Assembly (NCBI GenBank): GCA_011772495.1
Contig: WVZL01000025.1
Coordinates: forward strand, 92,108 to 156,107
Direction of reading: 5' to 3'
DNA from: Candidatus Aminicenantota bacterium
Lineage (GTDB): Bacteria; Acidobacteriota; Aminicenantia; Aminicenantales; Aminicenantaceae
DNA: 64,000 nucleotides
The translations under genes and the position numbers were made by a program. The notes beneath the pieces were generated by a model. That model did not search any database and was not told the origin of the DNA. It worked only from the letters and a program-made list of their open reading frames with translations. Shown piece after piece: positions 8,999 to 15,823 of this stretch (its first letter is position 1; each line of letters opens with the position of its first letter).

Positions 8999-9637
8999 TT
9001 GAAGAAAAGAAAATATTTAATTCTAGGCTTGTTCATTTTCATTCTTCATGGCCAGAGCCCAGGTGTCGAAACGGTTATAAAGAGCTTGTTAAAAATGGAA
9101 AACAAAATATACCTGGTGCCTGTAGGTGAGATTGAGGAAGGGATGCTTGAAGCTCTAGAAGACCATTTAGAGAAGACCTTCCAGTGCCAGGTAGAGAGAG
9201 GTGAAGACCTAGGGCTCCCTGAAGAAGCTTATAATCCCCAGCGAGATCAATACTTCTCCTCTTTTATAATGGAAGGACTTCGCCAGTCCCTAAAAGCAGC
9301 CAAACCACATAAGATCCTGGCCATTTCAGATGTCGACCTTTATGTCGAAGGGCTCAATTTCGTGTTCGGTGAGGCAGAGCTAGGCGGTCATTTCTGTATC
9401 ATTTCTCTGGCTCGGCTACGACAAGGTTTTTACGGATTCCCAGAGGATAAAGCCCTTTTCTTAGAGCGGGCCAAAAAAGAAGCGGTCCATGAACTCAGCC
9501 ACACCTTTAGATTAAGACATTGTCCTGACTCTTTTTGTGTGATGCATTTTTCTAACAGCCTGAGTGATACGGATAGAAAAAGAGCTTCTTTCTGTTCTCG
9601 CTGCCAAGAACAATTAAAAAAATCCAGAGTGCGTTGA
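8999..9637 (+). CDS. Archaemetzincin-family metalloprotease with signal peptide and altered motif
   Basis: 212 residues. The C-terminal zinc region reads HELSHTFRLRHC (164-175), then Cys180, Met182 (the metzincin Met turn), Cys199 and Cys202, which fits the archaemetzincin pattern HExxHxxGxxxC-x4-C-x-M plus CxxC. The usual Gly after HExxHxx is Arg171 here (codon AGA). The frame starts with TTG at 8999 and gives a clear signal peptide (KKRKYLILGLFIFILHG); the alternative ATG at Met33 would give a cytoplasmic protein like most known members. Family activity is aminopeptidase-like and physiological substrates are poorly known. Isolated gene, converging with DUF488. Confidence 0.82.
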   Translation: MKKRKYLILGLFIFILHGQSPGVETVIKSLLKMENKIYLVPVGEIEEGMLEALEDHLEKTFQCQVERGEDLGLPEEAYNPQRDQYFSSFIMEGLRQSLKAAKPHKILAISDVDLYVEGLNFVFGEAELGGHFCIISLARLRQGFYGFPEDKALFLERAKKEAVHELSHTFRLRHCPDSFCVMHFSNSLSDTDRKRASFCSRCQEQLKKSRVR

Positions 9638-9654
9638 TGAAGAAACAAAAAGGG

Positions 9655-10218
9655 TTAAGTTTTAAACAATGAAGGTTCAGCAGAATCTTCAGCGGGATAG
9701 GACAGGACTCCCTCTTTTACCTTGGCGAATTTAGTGAGCTCGTGTTTTCGGAGTGAATCAGGTTCCATGATGTGCCAGACTTCGTGCCCCAAGCTAACCA
9801 GATAATCAGAGATTAGCCTTCTGTGGCATCTCCAATAGAATTTTTCAGCACACATGCAGGCAACTGTCTTCTCTTTTGCTCGTTCCATGAGTTGAGCTGT
9901 GGCCTTCTTGAAGCTATCACTCATCATATAATCAGCATAAATACGGAAACCTTCGGTTTCCCAACCTTTGTTCGGCGATTTCTCTCCCAGACTGTCTGAT
10001 TTCTTCCGATAGCCTCCCAGTACTTTCCCTGACCATGTGTACTCGATGCCATCCTTGATTAAGCTCGACTCAAGATTATCTTGGTTGAATTGGGGATTCC
10101 TGGTGGAAACGGGGAAGGCCCGAACATCCACCAGCAACTCTATCCGGTGTGTTTTCAGGATCGAAATAAAATCTTCAATCTTTCGGGTGGAATGCCCTAT
10201 GGTATAAAATTTGATCAT
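9655..10218 (-). CDS. DUF488 family protein
   Basis: 187 residues with the DUF488 hallmarks: YTIGHSTRKIEDFISIL at the N-terminus, LVDVRAFPVSTRNPQFN, GKVLGGYR and the cysteine-containing CMCAEKFYWRCHRRLIS segment. The family is widespread and small; its function is unknown, with proposals linking it to nucleic-acid or stress processes. Cytoplasmic. It converges on the archaemetzincin gene with an 17-bp gap and stands alone on this strand. Confidence 0.87.
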   Translation of the reverse strand: MIKFYTIGHSTRKIEDFISILKTHRIELLVDVRAFPVSTRNPQFNQDNLESSLIKDGIEYTWSGKVLGGYRKKSDSLGEKSPNKGWETEGFRIYADYMMSDSFKKATAQLMERAKEKTVACMCAEKFYWRCHRRLISDYLVSLGHEVWHIMEPDSLRKHELTKFAKVKEGVLSYPAEDSAEPSLFKT

Positions 10219-10400
10219 TTTGCACCAAAAGTGGCTATATCCAGAGAAATATACGCGGCCAGAACTACATAGTCTTTCTTTTTAACATATTCCTGTCTTC
10301 ATTACCAAAATTTCTGGTTTAGTCCTTCTTCCCTGGAAAAATGCCTGCTGAAATGTACTGCTGAAATTAAAGCCATGTGTTAAGGATTGAGGAATTTCCC

Positions 10401-10417
10401 AGTAAAATTTTTTTACA
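10401..10417 (+). promoter_or_regulatory. Candidate enhancer (UAS) for the sigma-54 promoter of the radical SAM gene
   Basis: The 17-mer AGTAAAATTTTTTTACA fits the shared pattern TGTAAA-N5-TTTACA with one half-site mismatch. It ends 61 bp before the -24 element at 10479, a normal place for an NtrC-type activator site. The same element recurs upstream of four other sigma-54-type sites in this window. That it binds the NtrC protein at 15.8-17.2 kb is inference. Confidence 0.5.
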
Positions 10418-10478
10418 CCAGAAACAATATTCTCGCAAAAACGTATTATTTATAGGGGAAACAAGTTCAATCCCCTTT

Positions 10479-10494
10479 TGGCATTAAATTTGCA
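10479..10494 (+). promoter_or_regulatory. Sigma-54 (RpoN) promoter upstream of radical SAM gene
   Basis: TGGCATTAAATTTGCA has the invariant -24 GG and -12 GC separated by exactly 10 bases and the flanking T-run expected of RpoN sites. The transcript would begin near 10505, leaving a leader of about 170 bases before the gene at 10675. Confidence 0.68.
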
Positions 10495-10674
10495 GATTCT
10501 ACTTAACTATCAGCGAGGATTAAGCGGAGGAAATGTCATCATGCCTCATGAAACCTAAGGGAAAAATTCAACTTCCTTAAGGATTTCCCTTGCCAGTCTC
10601 AACCAAGTGGAAATTCGAGTAGGCCTCACTCAGCTCAAAAAGGCCTTGGACAGATTTTCCTGAAGGATGCGAAA
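10495..10674 (+). other. Leader region of radical SAM gene; no convincing gene
   Basis: The whole gap 10219-10674 holds the enhancer and sigma-54 site listed separately. The leader contains a GGAGG at 10526-10530 followed by tiny frames: ATG 10533 (15 codons) and ATG 10541 (5 codons). It also contains an inverted repeat AAGGGAAA (10557-10564) / TTTCCCTT (10584-10591) that could fold. A short leader peptide or a regulatory hairpin is possible but not shown. Confidence 0.3.
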
Positions 10675-11433
10675 ATGCTCTTAAAACTAAAAAAAGGAAT
10701 CATCTACGGCCCGGTGAATTCGAGAAGATTGGGTTGGTCATTGGGGATAAATCTTCTCCCCTCGAGCAAAAAAGTCTGTGCTTTCAATTGTGTTTATTGC
10801 CAGTATGGATGGACCAAGATTCATAAGGCGAGCAGACGAAAACTTTGGGGCATGCCTTCGGTTAAAGCGGTAGGGAAAGCTTTGAAGAAGGCGCTCCGTA
10901 CACTGCCCGCACCACCGGCCTATATCACTTTTTCCGGGAATGGAGAGCCCACCCTTCATCCTGATTTCAATGCAATCGTGGATGAAGTTCAATCCGTCAG
11001 AAATCAGCTGGCGCCCAGGACAAAAACAGCGGCTCTTTCCAACTCTGCGCTGGTCACAGATGAATCAGTCAGAGAAGCTCTAGCAAAACTCGATGTGAAG
11101 ATAATGAAACTTGATTGTGGCTCGCAGGAGATGTTTAGAAAATATAATCAGCCCTGTGATGGTCTATATCTTGAAGATATTACTGAGGGATTGACTCAAT
11201 TATCCAATGTTTCTGTTCAGACTATTGTTTCCGGGGGAGAATCGGGCAACCTGAATCAAAGAAACCTCAAAGAATGGATTGAGAGATTGAAGCGAATCAA
11301 GCCCTCTTTCGTGCAGTTGTACACTTTGGATAGAGATTATCCAGCCAAAGACATTTCTTCTGCTCCAAGAGAAGAATTAGGTCGGATAAAGAAAAAAGTT
11401 CAAGAAGCAGGGCTATCGGCTGAGATCTATTAG
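10675..11433 (+). CDS. Radical SAM protein, COG0731-like
   Basis: 252 residues. The cluster motif is CAFNCVYC (CxxxCxxC, about 35-42), preceded by GPVNSRRLGWSLGINLLP, the N-terminal signature of the COG0731 group (relatives of wyosine-type tRNA enzymes). FSGNGEPTLHPDF (about 83-95) is the SAM-binding GGEP equivalent. The C-terminus lacks any extra cysteine cluster. COG0731 members outside archaea have no agreed function, so I do not assign tRNA modification. It is the only gene behind the sigma-54 site at 10479, which suggests conditional expression. ATG 10675 has GAAGGA upstream. Confidence 0.82.
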   Translation: MLLKLKKGIIYGPVNSRRLGWSLGINLLPSSKKVCAFNCVYCQYGWTKIHKASRRKLWGMPSVKAVGKALKKALRTLPAPPAYITFSGNGEPTLHPDFNAIVDEVQSVRNQLAPRTKTAALSNSALVTDESVREALAKLDVKIMKLDCGSQEMFRKYNQPCDGLYLEDITEGLTQLSNVSVQTIVSGGESGNLNQRNLKEWIERLKRIKPSFVQLYTLDRDYPAKDISSAPREELGRIKKKVQEAGLSAEIY

Positions 11434-11439
11434 AAGGTT

Positions 11440-12528
11440 TCAAAACGATTCAAGAATAATCAACTCCTCGAGCTTCTTTTTTGGAGGAGCCTCCGGCCAT
11501 TCTTCAGGAACCCCGATAGGAGTAAAACAGATGAGCTGGTATTGTTCTGGAATCTTGAAAAACATCTTCATCTTTTTTTCAGGGAAAAAGGAGGTGAAGA
11601 ATCCAGTCCCATAGCCTAAAGCTCGGGCAGCGATCATCAGATAGCCTGCGGCCAGCGTACCATCGTAGAGGATATAATCAGGGTATTTGGCATTAGAATC
11701 CACCAGTACAGCCACATAGACCGGAGCCGAAAGCACGTTAGCTAAGACTTTCTGGAGTGCTTCTTCAGTCTTAGCTAATTCTTCCTCGGTAGGCTTTCGC
11801 CTTATCTTGTATTCCTCAAGATACCAGGAGAGCGCTTCCTTTTCTAGGCTGGCCAGGCTTTTCTTGTCCTGGATGACCAGGAATTTCCAGGGCTGCTGGT
11901 TGCCAGCCGTGGGAGCATAATGGGCTGCCTCCAGGATTTTGAGAATGTGTTCTTTAGGAACAGGAGTGGGCTTGAATTTCCGTACGGTACGGCGGTTCTT
12001 AATGATATTGAGGGTATAGGCCTGATCTGAGGTGTACTTTATACCCTCGTTTTCATCAGTAAAATACCTGTTGACAGGAGTGCAGACATCCCCTATGACC
12101 TTCCACATCCCTTCTTCCTTATGGAAAATCAAGGTGAAATAGGAGTCGAGCCCATACCTTCTCCCTTCAGGCATTCTGCTCTTATAGTGAAAAATAGCAG
12201 TGGTATACCCGTATTCCTTTCCCTCTTTGAAATCTAACAACTCAACCGGCATCTCCCAGTCTTTCTCCCTGAACCAATCTTTATGGAATTTATAGTATCC
12301 CTGCCGAGAATCGATGAGCTGTCCTCGGCTGGTCAGGAAGAAAAAATCCTCCTCATCGGTCACGGTGCTAAACAGGCTTTTCAGGTCAGAATTCTGAACA
12401 GCTCGAACATAAACCCAAAAAGTGTCCTCTAGGGAAAGGCCAGGACGATTCTCAGGATTAGCTGTTCGGAAGAATGGGAAAATCACCAGAACCAAAAAAA
12501 TTGTCAGGAACAGGATTATTTTCTTCAT
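11440..12528 (-). CDS. Exported nitroreductase with N-terminal SnoaL/DUF4440-like domain
   Basis: 362 residues from ATG 12528, chosen for the perfect AAGGAGG eight bases upstream and the signal peptide that starts there (KKIILFLTIFLVLVIFPFF). Residues about 30-155 form a cone-shaped SnoaL/DUF4440-like domain (TFWVYVRAVQNSDLKSLFSTVT ends, WKVIGDVCTPV). Residues about 170-362 are a nitroreductase domain (NRRTVRKFKPTPVP, AAHYAPTAGNQQPWKFLVIQ, ARALGYGTGFF). Nitroreductases bind FMN and use NAD(P)H, normally in the cytoplasm, so the signal peptide is odd: the protein may be periplasmic or anchored. It has its own sigma-54 site and UAS upstream. It converges with the radical SAM gene (6-bp gap), another member of the same putative regulon. 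Confidence 0.83.
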   Translation of the reverse strand: MKKIILFLTIFLVLVIFPFFRTANPENRPGLSLEDTFWVYVRAVQNSDLKSLFSTVTDEEDFFFLTSRGQLIDSRQGYYKFHKDWFREKDWEMPVELLDFKEGKEYGYTTAIFHYKSRMPEGRRYGLDSYFTLIFHKEEGMWKVIGDVCTPVNRYFTDENEGIKYTSDQAYTLNIIKNRRTVRKFKPTPVPKEHILKILEAAHYAPTAGNQQPWKFLVIQDKKSLASLEKEALSWYLEEYKIRRKPTEEELAKTEEALQKVLANVLSAPVYVAVLVDSNAKYPDYILYDGTLAAGYLMIAARALGYGTGFFTSFFPEKKMKMFFKIPEQYQLICFTPIGVPEEWPEAPPKKKLEELIILESF

Positions 12529-12615
12529 CTTGCTCCTCCTTTTGTATTTTTTAGGATCGGTCATGCACTGCAGAGCATAGAATTTCTTTTCTTATAATCT
12601 TTGGGAAGACCATAG

Positions 12616-12631
12616 AGCAAAATTTATGCCA
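12616..12631 (-). promoter_or_regulatory. Sigma-54 promoter of exported nitroreductase gene
   Basis: On the minus strand TGGCATAAATTTTGCT shows GG-N10-GC, the fixed RpoN spacing. The predicted start of transcription is about 12605, 77 bases before the ATG at 12528. Confidence 0.68.
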
Positions 12632-12718
12632 GGATTTATCAGGACCAAGACTCTCTCTCTTCTCCCGAGATTTAACGCCTTCTCATTATGTTCAGAGTAG
12701 AAACAACGACCATAAAAA

Positions 12719-12735
12719 TGTAAATATTTTTTACG
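12719..12735 (-). promoter_or_regulatory. Candidate enhancer (UAS) for nitroreductase promoter
   Basis: TGTAAATATTTTTTACG (plus-strand reading) matches TGTAAA-N5-TTTACA at all but the last base. It lies 88-104 bp upstream of the -24 element, the classic distance for an NtrC-family dimer site. Confidence 0.52.
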
Positions 12736-12916
12736 GTCAGGCCATTAATCCCCCTGGGTGTAAAGGTGGGCTTATTTGAGAAAGAAAATGGAGGTGAAAA
12801 ATTCAACCCTCCCCTATCTTTGTGATTAAATCTCCTGTGTGTTAAGAGCGGACTTACGCCAGGAAAGAAAATAGGGTCGTTCTATCTTAGGGGAGCAAAT
12901 ACATTCTTGCATGTCT

Positions 12917-14467
12917 TTATTGATCTTGCTGATATTCAATTATTTCTAATTTGAGTTGACCTAGGATCGTCGAAATAGCCTGCGTCATTTCTTGGAATAT
13001 GTTCTCGTCGAGAACACTACGGCCGAATTTCAGATGCGTGGCATCGGTATAATATTGGCCGCTTTTCTTATCCACGGCCAGCCATTTTGAATCGAGTCCA
13101 ATCCAACGGCCCACATAGACTTCAGGCCACATATGATAGGCAAAAATATCGTAAGCAGACATGATACCCACAGCGGCTCTGGCAGGAATTCCCACGGCAC
13201 GACACAAGGTAACGGTCAACACTGTATGCTCGGAGCAGTCTCCTTTTCGATTTTTCAAAATTTCTTTAGCTGACGCAAATCCCACGTCATAATTGGGAGT
13301 CATCTCCTTTTGGACCCACTCGGCAATCTTTTTGGCAGCCTTCCAAGAATTTCTCTCTCGACCGACGATCTCCCTGGCTTTTTCACGGATTTCAGGATCA
13401 TCAGACTGGCAAAAGGAGGTTGGTTTCAGAAATTTCTGAAATTCCTCGTCCTCAACTGGAAAAGGAACGGCTTCGCTATCTTTGAAAATCTGGGAAGATG
13501 TCTGAACGACGACAAAATCCTTCCCGATTTCGAGAATGCTCTGGCTTCCGTCATCAAAGGGAAAACTCTTTATCTTTTCGGGAGAAATCCCGCTGAGCCT
13601 AAAGGTAACCCTCTGAATTTCTTGAGGATTTTCTAAGGTCATGTTGGGTTCAATGATGGTGGAAAAGGCAATATCGAAATTCTCACCCGTATCCTCGAGG
13701 GCCTGCTCTTTTGGCATCCGGATGGAAGTTGTATTCAAGAAGCTTGTTTGGCTGATGCTCTTCCAAGCGTTTCCTTCATCGTCGATCCATTCATCCATGG
13801 TGATCGGAAGAAGATGGATTATCTCTTCCCTTATATGCCAAAGATTCATTTTTTTCCCCAAGATCAGAACGTCTTCTTTTCCCAGGACCTCAAGATGGGT
13901 CTTGACTAGAGAATGGGTTGTCAAGTCTAAGACCTTAAAGTCATGTTTCGTTCCAGGCCTCAATCCCTCCTTTTCAATAATTTCCTCAAACGGGGTAGCA
14001 AGGTAAAACTTTTCTCCATAAGGCAGCACTTTGATAATCTTATCCTCTGACCTGAAAATGATCTTATCACGAGTTATCTCAGCCTGGAAGCGAGTCTCGC
14101 TTTCTGACAACTTCATCCTCATCAGTGTTTCTGTAGGAGTTTGCTGATCATCATACCAGGTCTCCTGGATGGTGATGATCTCGACTGGGTTTCCTCCCAA
14201 ACGAGTAACTTTCATCCAGCTTTCACTGTAATCTCTTTGGCATTTTTTTTCGTCCTTGAGGAATGAAAATTCCTGGTGAAAGCTGTATCCTACTTTTATT
14301 CCGTTCAGGTACATGCCCATCCATGTTTCAGATATTTTTTCTTCTTTGGCCTCTCTTAAGCCGACAATTCTCTCCGCAGGAACTTCAGCCCTAGCCGCCA
14401 CCGTAGAAAAGAGAGAAATGAAAAAAGCCGAGAAGGCAAGGCTCCAAAGGAATCTTAAGGTCCTCAT
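12917..14467 (-). CDS. Exported transglutaminase-like (cysteine protease fold) protein
   Basis: 516 residues with a signal peptide (RFLWSLAFSAFFISLFSTVAARA). The first 340 residues are a beta-rich domain with no name I can give. Residues about 360-480 are a transglutaminase-like domain with a complete triad: Cys in NRKGDCSEHTVLT, His in YHMWPEVYVG and Asp in GLDSKW. Such exported bacterial proteins are thought to act as peptidases or cross-linkers, not as true transglutaminases. GAAGGGA precedes ATG 14467. It stands alone, and the sigma-54 elements at 12.6-12.7 kb lie beyond its 3' end. Confidence 0.86.
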   Translation of the reverse strand: MRTLRFLWSLAFSAFFISLFSTVAARAEVPAERIVGLREAKEEKISETWMGMYLNGIKVGYSFHQEFSFLKDEKKCQRDYSESWMKVTRLGGNPVEIITIQETWYDDQQTPTETLMRMKLSESETRFQAEITRDKIIFRSEDKIIKVLPYGEKFYLATPFEEIIEKEGLRPGTKHDFKVLDLTTHSLVKTHLEVLGKEDVLILGKKMNLWHIREEIIHLLPITMDEWIDDEGNAWKSISQTSFLNTTSIRMPKEQALEDTGENFDIAFSTIIEPNMTLENPQEIQRVTFRLSGISPEKIKSFPFDDGSQSILEIGKDFVVVQTSSQIFKDSEAVPFPVEDEEFQKFLKPTSFCQSDDPEIREKAREIVGRERNSWKAAKKIAEWVQKEMTPNYDVGFASAKEILKNRKGDCSEHTVLTVTLCRAVGIPARAAVGIMSAYDIFAYHMWPEVYVGRWIGLDSKWLAVDKKSGQYYTDATHLKFGRSVLDENIFQEMTQAISTILGQLKLEIIEYQQDQ

Positions 14468-14590
14468 TTTGATTTTATCCCTTCAAAGATTCATATCATT
14501 ATTATATAGTTTCAGAGGGAGTTTAAAATAGTTTTTTCTCTATAGCTAGAATTAAAGGTCAGATGGTCGAGATTCTTGGGTAGGAATATG

Positions 14591-15001
14591 TCAGGATAAA
14601 ATACCAGAAACGAGGTAGGGATTCTTCCTGAAGTCAATCCTGTATTTTTTTACTTTCTCATGAAGGGTTGTATATTTGATGCCTAAAAACTTGGCCGCTT
14701 CTTTCTGGTTCCCGTTGAATTTGGATAAGGCCCTGAGAATGATACATTTCTCCAGGGTCATGATGAACTCTTTAAGTGGAAGCGTTTCCTTCTTGCAGAA
14801 AAACTCAACAATGATTTTATACATTTCCTTCCTGATTTTATCTTTCGCAGGGATATCCTTGGCCTTTCCATGCTTCTCTTTTGATTTATCCAAGAAATCA
14901 AGGGCAAGGCTTTCGATGATAGCGGAGGGGGCGTTTCCTTCAAGGTTGAACAATTGAAAGTCCTCCTTTTTTTCTTGCGGAACGAGTTTTGTTGAAGCCA
15001 T
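14591..15001 (-). CDS. Fis-type helix-turn-helix protein without AAA domain
   Basis: 136 residues. The C-terminal 45 residues are a Fis/NtrC-type HTH (LEKCIILRALSKFNGNQKEA and the recognition helix FLGIKYTTLHEKVKKYRID). The N-terminal 85 residues are charged, have no receiver or sigma-54 ATPase domain, and include SLALDFLDKSKEKHGKAKDI. It probably binds DNA as a dimer, like a detached NtrC output domain. Third gene of the receiver / 73-aa protein / HTH operon; GAGAGG lies ahead of ATG 15001. It could co-regulate the TGTAAA-N5-TTTACA sites or another target. Confidence 0.8.
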   Translation of the reverse strand: MASTKLVPQEKKEDFQLFNLEGNAPSAIIESLALDFLDKSKEKHGKAKDIPAKDKIRKEMYKIIVEFFCKKETLPLKEFIMTLEKCIILRALSKFNGNQKEAAKFLGIKYTTLHEKVKKYRIDFRKNPYLVSGILS

Positions 15002-15018
15002 TTTTCCTCTCGAAAAAC

Positions 15019-15240
15019 CTATGTGGAGCGAGAGTTGTTCTCTATATCTCCTCCAGAAAATTTTACTTTTTTCTTTGTCTCTTCGGCCAATAGAGGCAGC
15101 CCATCTTGGATCTTGAGTTTGTCTATTTCTCCGTATTTGAGATCTTCGCAGTATTTAATAAAAGTAAACCAGCAGGGGTGAATGCGCATGACTCTCCATT
15201 TTTGAAAGTCTGTCGGAATAGAGTTTATTCTATCAGCCAT
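15019..15240 (-). CDS. Small conserved-looking protein, 73 aa, unknown function
   Basis: The frame begins 8 bp inside the end of the receiver gene and ends 17 bp before the Fis-like gene, so it is very likely a translationally coupled operon member. The sequence has WRVMRIHPCWFTFIKYCEDL and then YGEIDKLKIQDGLPLLAEE, aromatic and well ordered with no signal peptide or HTH. I recall similar small proteins near regulators in other genomes but know no function. It may be an adaptor between receiver and HTH protein (inference from gene order only). Confidence 0.65.
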   Translation of the reverse strand: MADRINSIPTDFQKWRVMRIHPCWFTFIKYCEDLKYGEIDKLKIQDGLPLLAEETKKKVKFSGGDIENNSRST

Positions 15241-15637
15241 GGAATGCTTCTTTAGACCTTGCTCCAGGAACGTTTTTTGAGTTCAAAAGGAAGTCTATGG
15301 AACGATTTAAGGCCTCTAGATCGAGTGGCTTCACGAAGAAATCACTAATGGAGAGGCGGTTCAACTCCTTTTCATTGATTAAATCGGGATAAGCAGAAAT
15401 CATGATGACTTCACCTTTGTACCCCAATTCTCTGAATTTAGAAATCAACCGCAGTCCATTGATGCGAGGCAACTTAAGATCAGCAATTATCAAATCGACT
15501 TTGCCCTTAGTAAAGCGTTCCAAAGCTTCCTGAGAATCTTTAGCTAAATAGACGAGATACTTCTTCTGTAGGATTAAGAAGAAAGTCTTTCGGATCGTCT
15601 CATCATCATCGACAACAACAATTTTCTTGGGCGACAT
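15233..15637 (-). CDS. Stand-alone response regulator receiver domain
   Basis: 134 residues from ATG 15637, a CheY-sized receiver. The acid pocket is VVVDDDE (7-13), the phosphoacceptor is Asp53 in DLIIADLKLP, Thr/Ser is replaced by Ser in MISAYPD, and the conserved Lys lies in DFFVKPLD. There is no output domain. A longer frame opens at 15694, but the sigma-54 site at 15674-15689 lies inside that extension and AAGGAG precedes ATG 15637, so I use the shorter start. It heads an operon with the 73-aa protein and the Fis-like HTH protein. A likely partner kinase is the one at 17.2-18.6 kb. Confidence 0.87.
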   Translation of the reverse strand: MSPKKIVVVDDDETIRKTFFLILQKKYLVYLAKDSQEALERFTKGKVDLIIADLKLPRINGLRLISKFRELGYKGEVIMISAYPDLINEKELNRLSISDFFVKPLDLEALNRSIDFLLNSKNVPGARSKEAFHG

Positions 15638-15673
15638 CTTTCGATCTTCTCCTTGTTTTACGCCTATAGATGA

Positions 15674-15689
15674 TGCATTTTTTGTGCCA
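15674..15689 (-). promoter_or_regulatory. Sigma-54 promoter of receiver operon
   Basis: Minus-strand TGGCACAAAAAATGCA has a full TGGCAC -24 element and GC after exactly 10 bases. Transcription would begin near 15663, giving a leader of about 26 bases before ATG 15637. Confidence 0.7.
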
Positions 15690-15742
15690 ATCAAGAAAAA
15701 AGGCCTTTCTTGCCTATAAGCGTCAATTTTAAATGCTTTTTC

Positions 15743-15782
15743 TCGAAAAAATATTTACAACAGGAGGAAAAAAATGTTTACA
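15743..15782 (-). promoter_or_regulatory. Two tandem UAS-like elements upstream of receiver operon
   Basis: On the minus strand two copies begin GTTGTAAA: TGTAAATATTTTTTCGA (15743-15759) and TGTAAACATTTTTTTCC (15766-15782), 23 bp apart in the same orientation. Each keeps the left half of TGTAAA-N5-TTTACA perfectly and only TTT of the right half. They sit 54-93 bp upstream of the -24 element, beyond the stop of the NtrC gene's operon. Confidence 0.45.
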
Positions 15783-15823
15783 ACGGGGGAAAATTCAGAT
15801 TTTTCAGCAGCGGGAGAAACGGC

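Larger units (their letters stand above)
12529..12916. other. 388-bp intergenic region carrying sigma-54 control elements
   Basis: Apart from the sigma-54 site (12616-12631) and UAS (12719-12735), the region holds no credible gene. The part from 12750 to 12900 shows two loosely similar GTGTAA/GTGTTA-led stretches, each followed by a GAAAGAAAAT run. I could not give them a function. Confidence 0.4.

Noticed and set aside
10533-10580. Fifteen-codon frame after GGAGG in the leader of the radical SAM gene
   Set aside because: Ribosome site is only two bases from the ATG and nothing supports translation; mentioned only as a possibility.
12841-12856. TGGCG-like minus-strand sequence as a seventh sigma-54 site
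   Set aside because: The GG to GC gap is 9 bases, not 10, and the -24 element has TGGCGT; it would also be 240 bp from any start on that strand.
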